Positions 63,536-64,000 of a DNA stretch of 64,000 nt are shown in pieces. Made by a program: the position numbers and the translations under genes. The DNA is from Streptomyces viridiviolaceus (GTDB lineage: Bacteria > Actinomycetota > Actinomycetes > Streptomycetales > Streptomycetaceae), in assembly GCF_014650995.1 (NCBI RefSeq), contig NZ_BMWA01000011.1, positions 1 to 64,000 of the forward strand, read 5' to 3'. The notes beneath the pieces are model-generated. The model was not told the origin of the DNA. It searched no databases and was given only the letters and a program-made list of their open reading frames with translations. Positions within the stretch are counted from its first letter, which is position 1, and every line of letters starts with the position of its first letter.

Positions 63536-64000
63536 GTGTCGCTGCCACCCCTGGTCGAGCCGGCCCCCGAGCTCACCGTAGACGAGGTCCGCAGGTACTC
63601 CCGCCACCTGATCATCCCCGATGTCGGGATGGACGGGCAGAAGCGGCTGAAGAACGCCAAGGTGCTCGCCGTCGGCGCGGGCGGCCTCGGCTCGCCGACC
63701 TTGATGTATCTGGCGGCGGCCGGTGTCGGCACGCTCGGCATCGTGGAGTTCGACGAGGTCGACGAGTCGAACCTGCAGCGCCAGGTCATCCACAGCCAGT
63801 CCGACGTCGGCCGCTCCAAGGCCGAGTCCGCCCGTGACACCATCAAGGGCATCAACCCGTACGTGAACGTGGTCCTTCACGAGGAGCGGCTCGAGGCCGA
63901 CAACGTGATGGACATCTTCAGCCAGTACGACCTGATCGTCGACGGTACGGACAACTTCGCGACCCGCTACCTGGTCAACGACGCCTGCGTACTGCTGAAC
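63536..64000 (+). CDS. moeZ: Molybdopterin/thiamine adenylyltransferase MoeB/MoeZ, cut by window end
   Basis: 155 codons from a GTG at 63536 (CGGAG upstream) to the window end. E1-like ThiF fold: ELTVDEVRRYSRHLIIPDVG, nucleotide motif VGAGGLGSPTLMYLAAAG, and FDEVDESNLQRQVIHSQSDVGRSK, then DGTDNFATRYLVND. These adenylate the C-terminal glycine of MoaD-like sulfur carriers. The MoeZ form has a C-terminal rhodanese domain, not visible here; the start of the sequence fits actinobacterial MoeZ. The symbol is therefore probable. Confidence 0.85.
   Translation, partial: MSLPPLVEPAPELTVDEVRRYSRHLIIPDVGMDGQKRLKNAKVLAVGAGGLGSPTLMYLAAAGVGTLGIVEFDEVDESNLQRQVIHSQSDVGRSKAESARDTIKGINPYVNVVLHEERLEADNVMDIFSQYDLIVDGTDNFATRYLVNDACVLLN

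Overview
The window is about 72% G+C, with strongly biased third codon positions, many GTG/TTG starts, ATGA/GTGA stop-start overlaps and long G+C-rich hairpins between genes. Gene content (mycothiol deacetylase MshB, a SigE-RseA-HtrA-TatB block, DUF3117, DUF3107, DUF3152, a DUF6758-like protein) points to the chromosome core of a Streptomyces species. I see no tRNA, rRNA, CRISPR array, prophage or intact insertion sequence. The gene order from mshB to corA largely follows the Mycobacterium tuberculosis order Rv1170-Rv1239, so most of the window is conserved actinobacterial backbone.

Layout. 1-11482: two complete or near-complete oligopeptide ABC transporter operons, transcribed away from each other from a 490-bp shared control region; the left operon runs off the window edge. 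11590-15668: an S9 prolyl-oligopeptidase-type peptidase, a 64-residue membrane protein and mshB with a small membrane partner. 15832-20261: a large membrane-anchored protein with a PG_binding_4-like domain, a SirB1/transglutaminase-like protein and a GNAT acetyltransferase. 20402-28206: lysine/diaminopimelate genes (dapC, dapE) with a 7Fe ferredoxin, a secreted repeat protein, a membrane-anchored lytic-transglycosylase-like protein, a LOG-family protein, a FolP2-type protein, a DivIVA-domain protein and 3-methyladenine glycosylase. 28237-35000: enoyl-CoA hydratase/isomerase, DUF3117, O-methyltransferase, then the envelope-stress block sigma factor, zinc anti-sigma, HtrA protease, TatB. 35253-41877: a conserved protein, Mrp iron-sulfur carrier, DUF1003, a PRC/MgtE_N/CBS protein without a channel, a lipoprotein, and a CorA magnesium channel. 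42394-49027: SUFU-domain protein, MFS exporter, zinc-ribbon protein, PHP phosphoesterase, MarC, NYN-domain protein, hydrolase. 49159-58245: DEAD-box helicase with a long Arg/Lys repeat tail, ferritin-like protein, DUF3107, TetR regulator, hydrolase and a DUF3152 protein with a metzincin-like motif. 58462-63472: a tightly coupled glycosyltransferase, membrane protein, sugar epimerase and spherulin-4-like protein. 63536 to the end: start of moeB/moeZ.

The most interesting unit is 58462-63472. A PelF-type glycosyltransferase (DUF3492 N-terminus), a polytopic membrane protein, a nucleotide-sugar epimerase and a spherulin-4/GH135-like protein are translationally coupled, twice through tiny overlapping ORFs. 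This resembles a reduced version of the bacterial Pel and Aspergillus galactosaminogalactan clusters, but the hydrolase-like protein seems to lack acidic residues I expect at the active site. Other points are possible ATT and CTG start codons behind good ribosome binding sites, a perfect operator-like palindrome in the MFS promoter, three consecutive hairpins upstream of corA, and several degenerate intergenic repeat fields.

Start codons were chosen from ribosome binding sites, family length and overlap with neighbours. Homology statements rest on recognised motifs and remembered families; no search was run.
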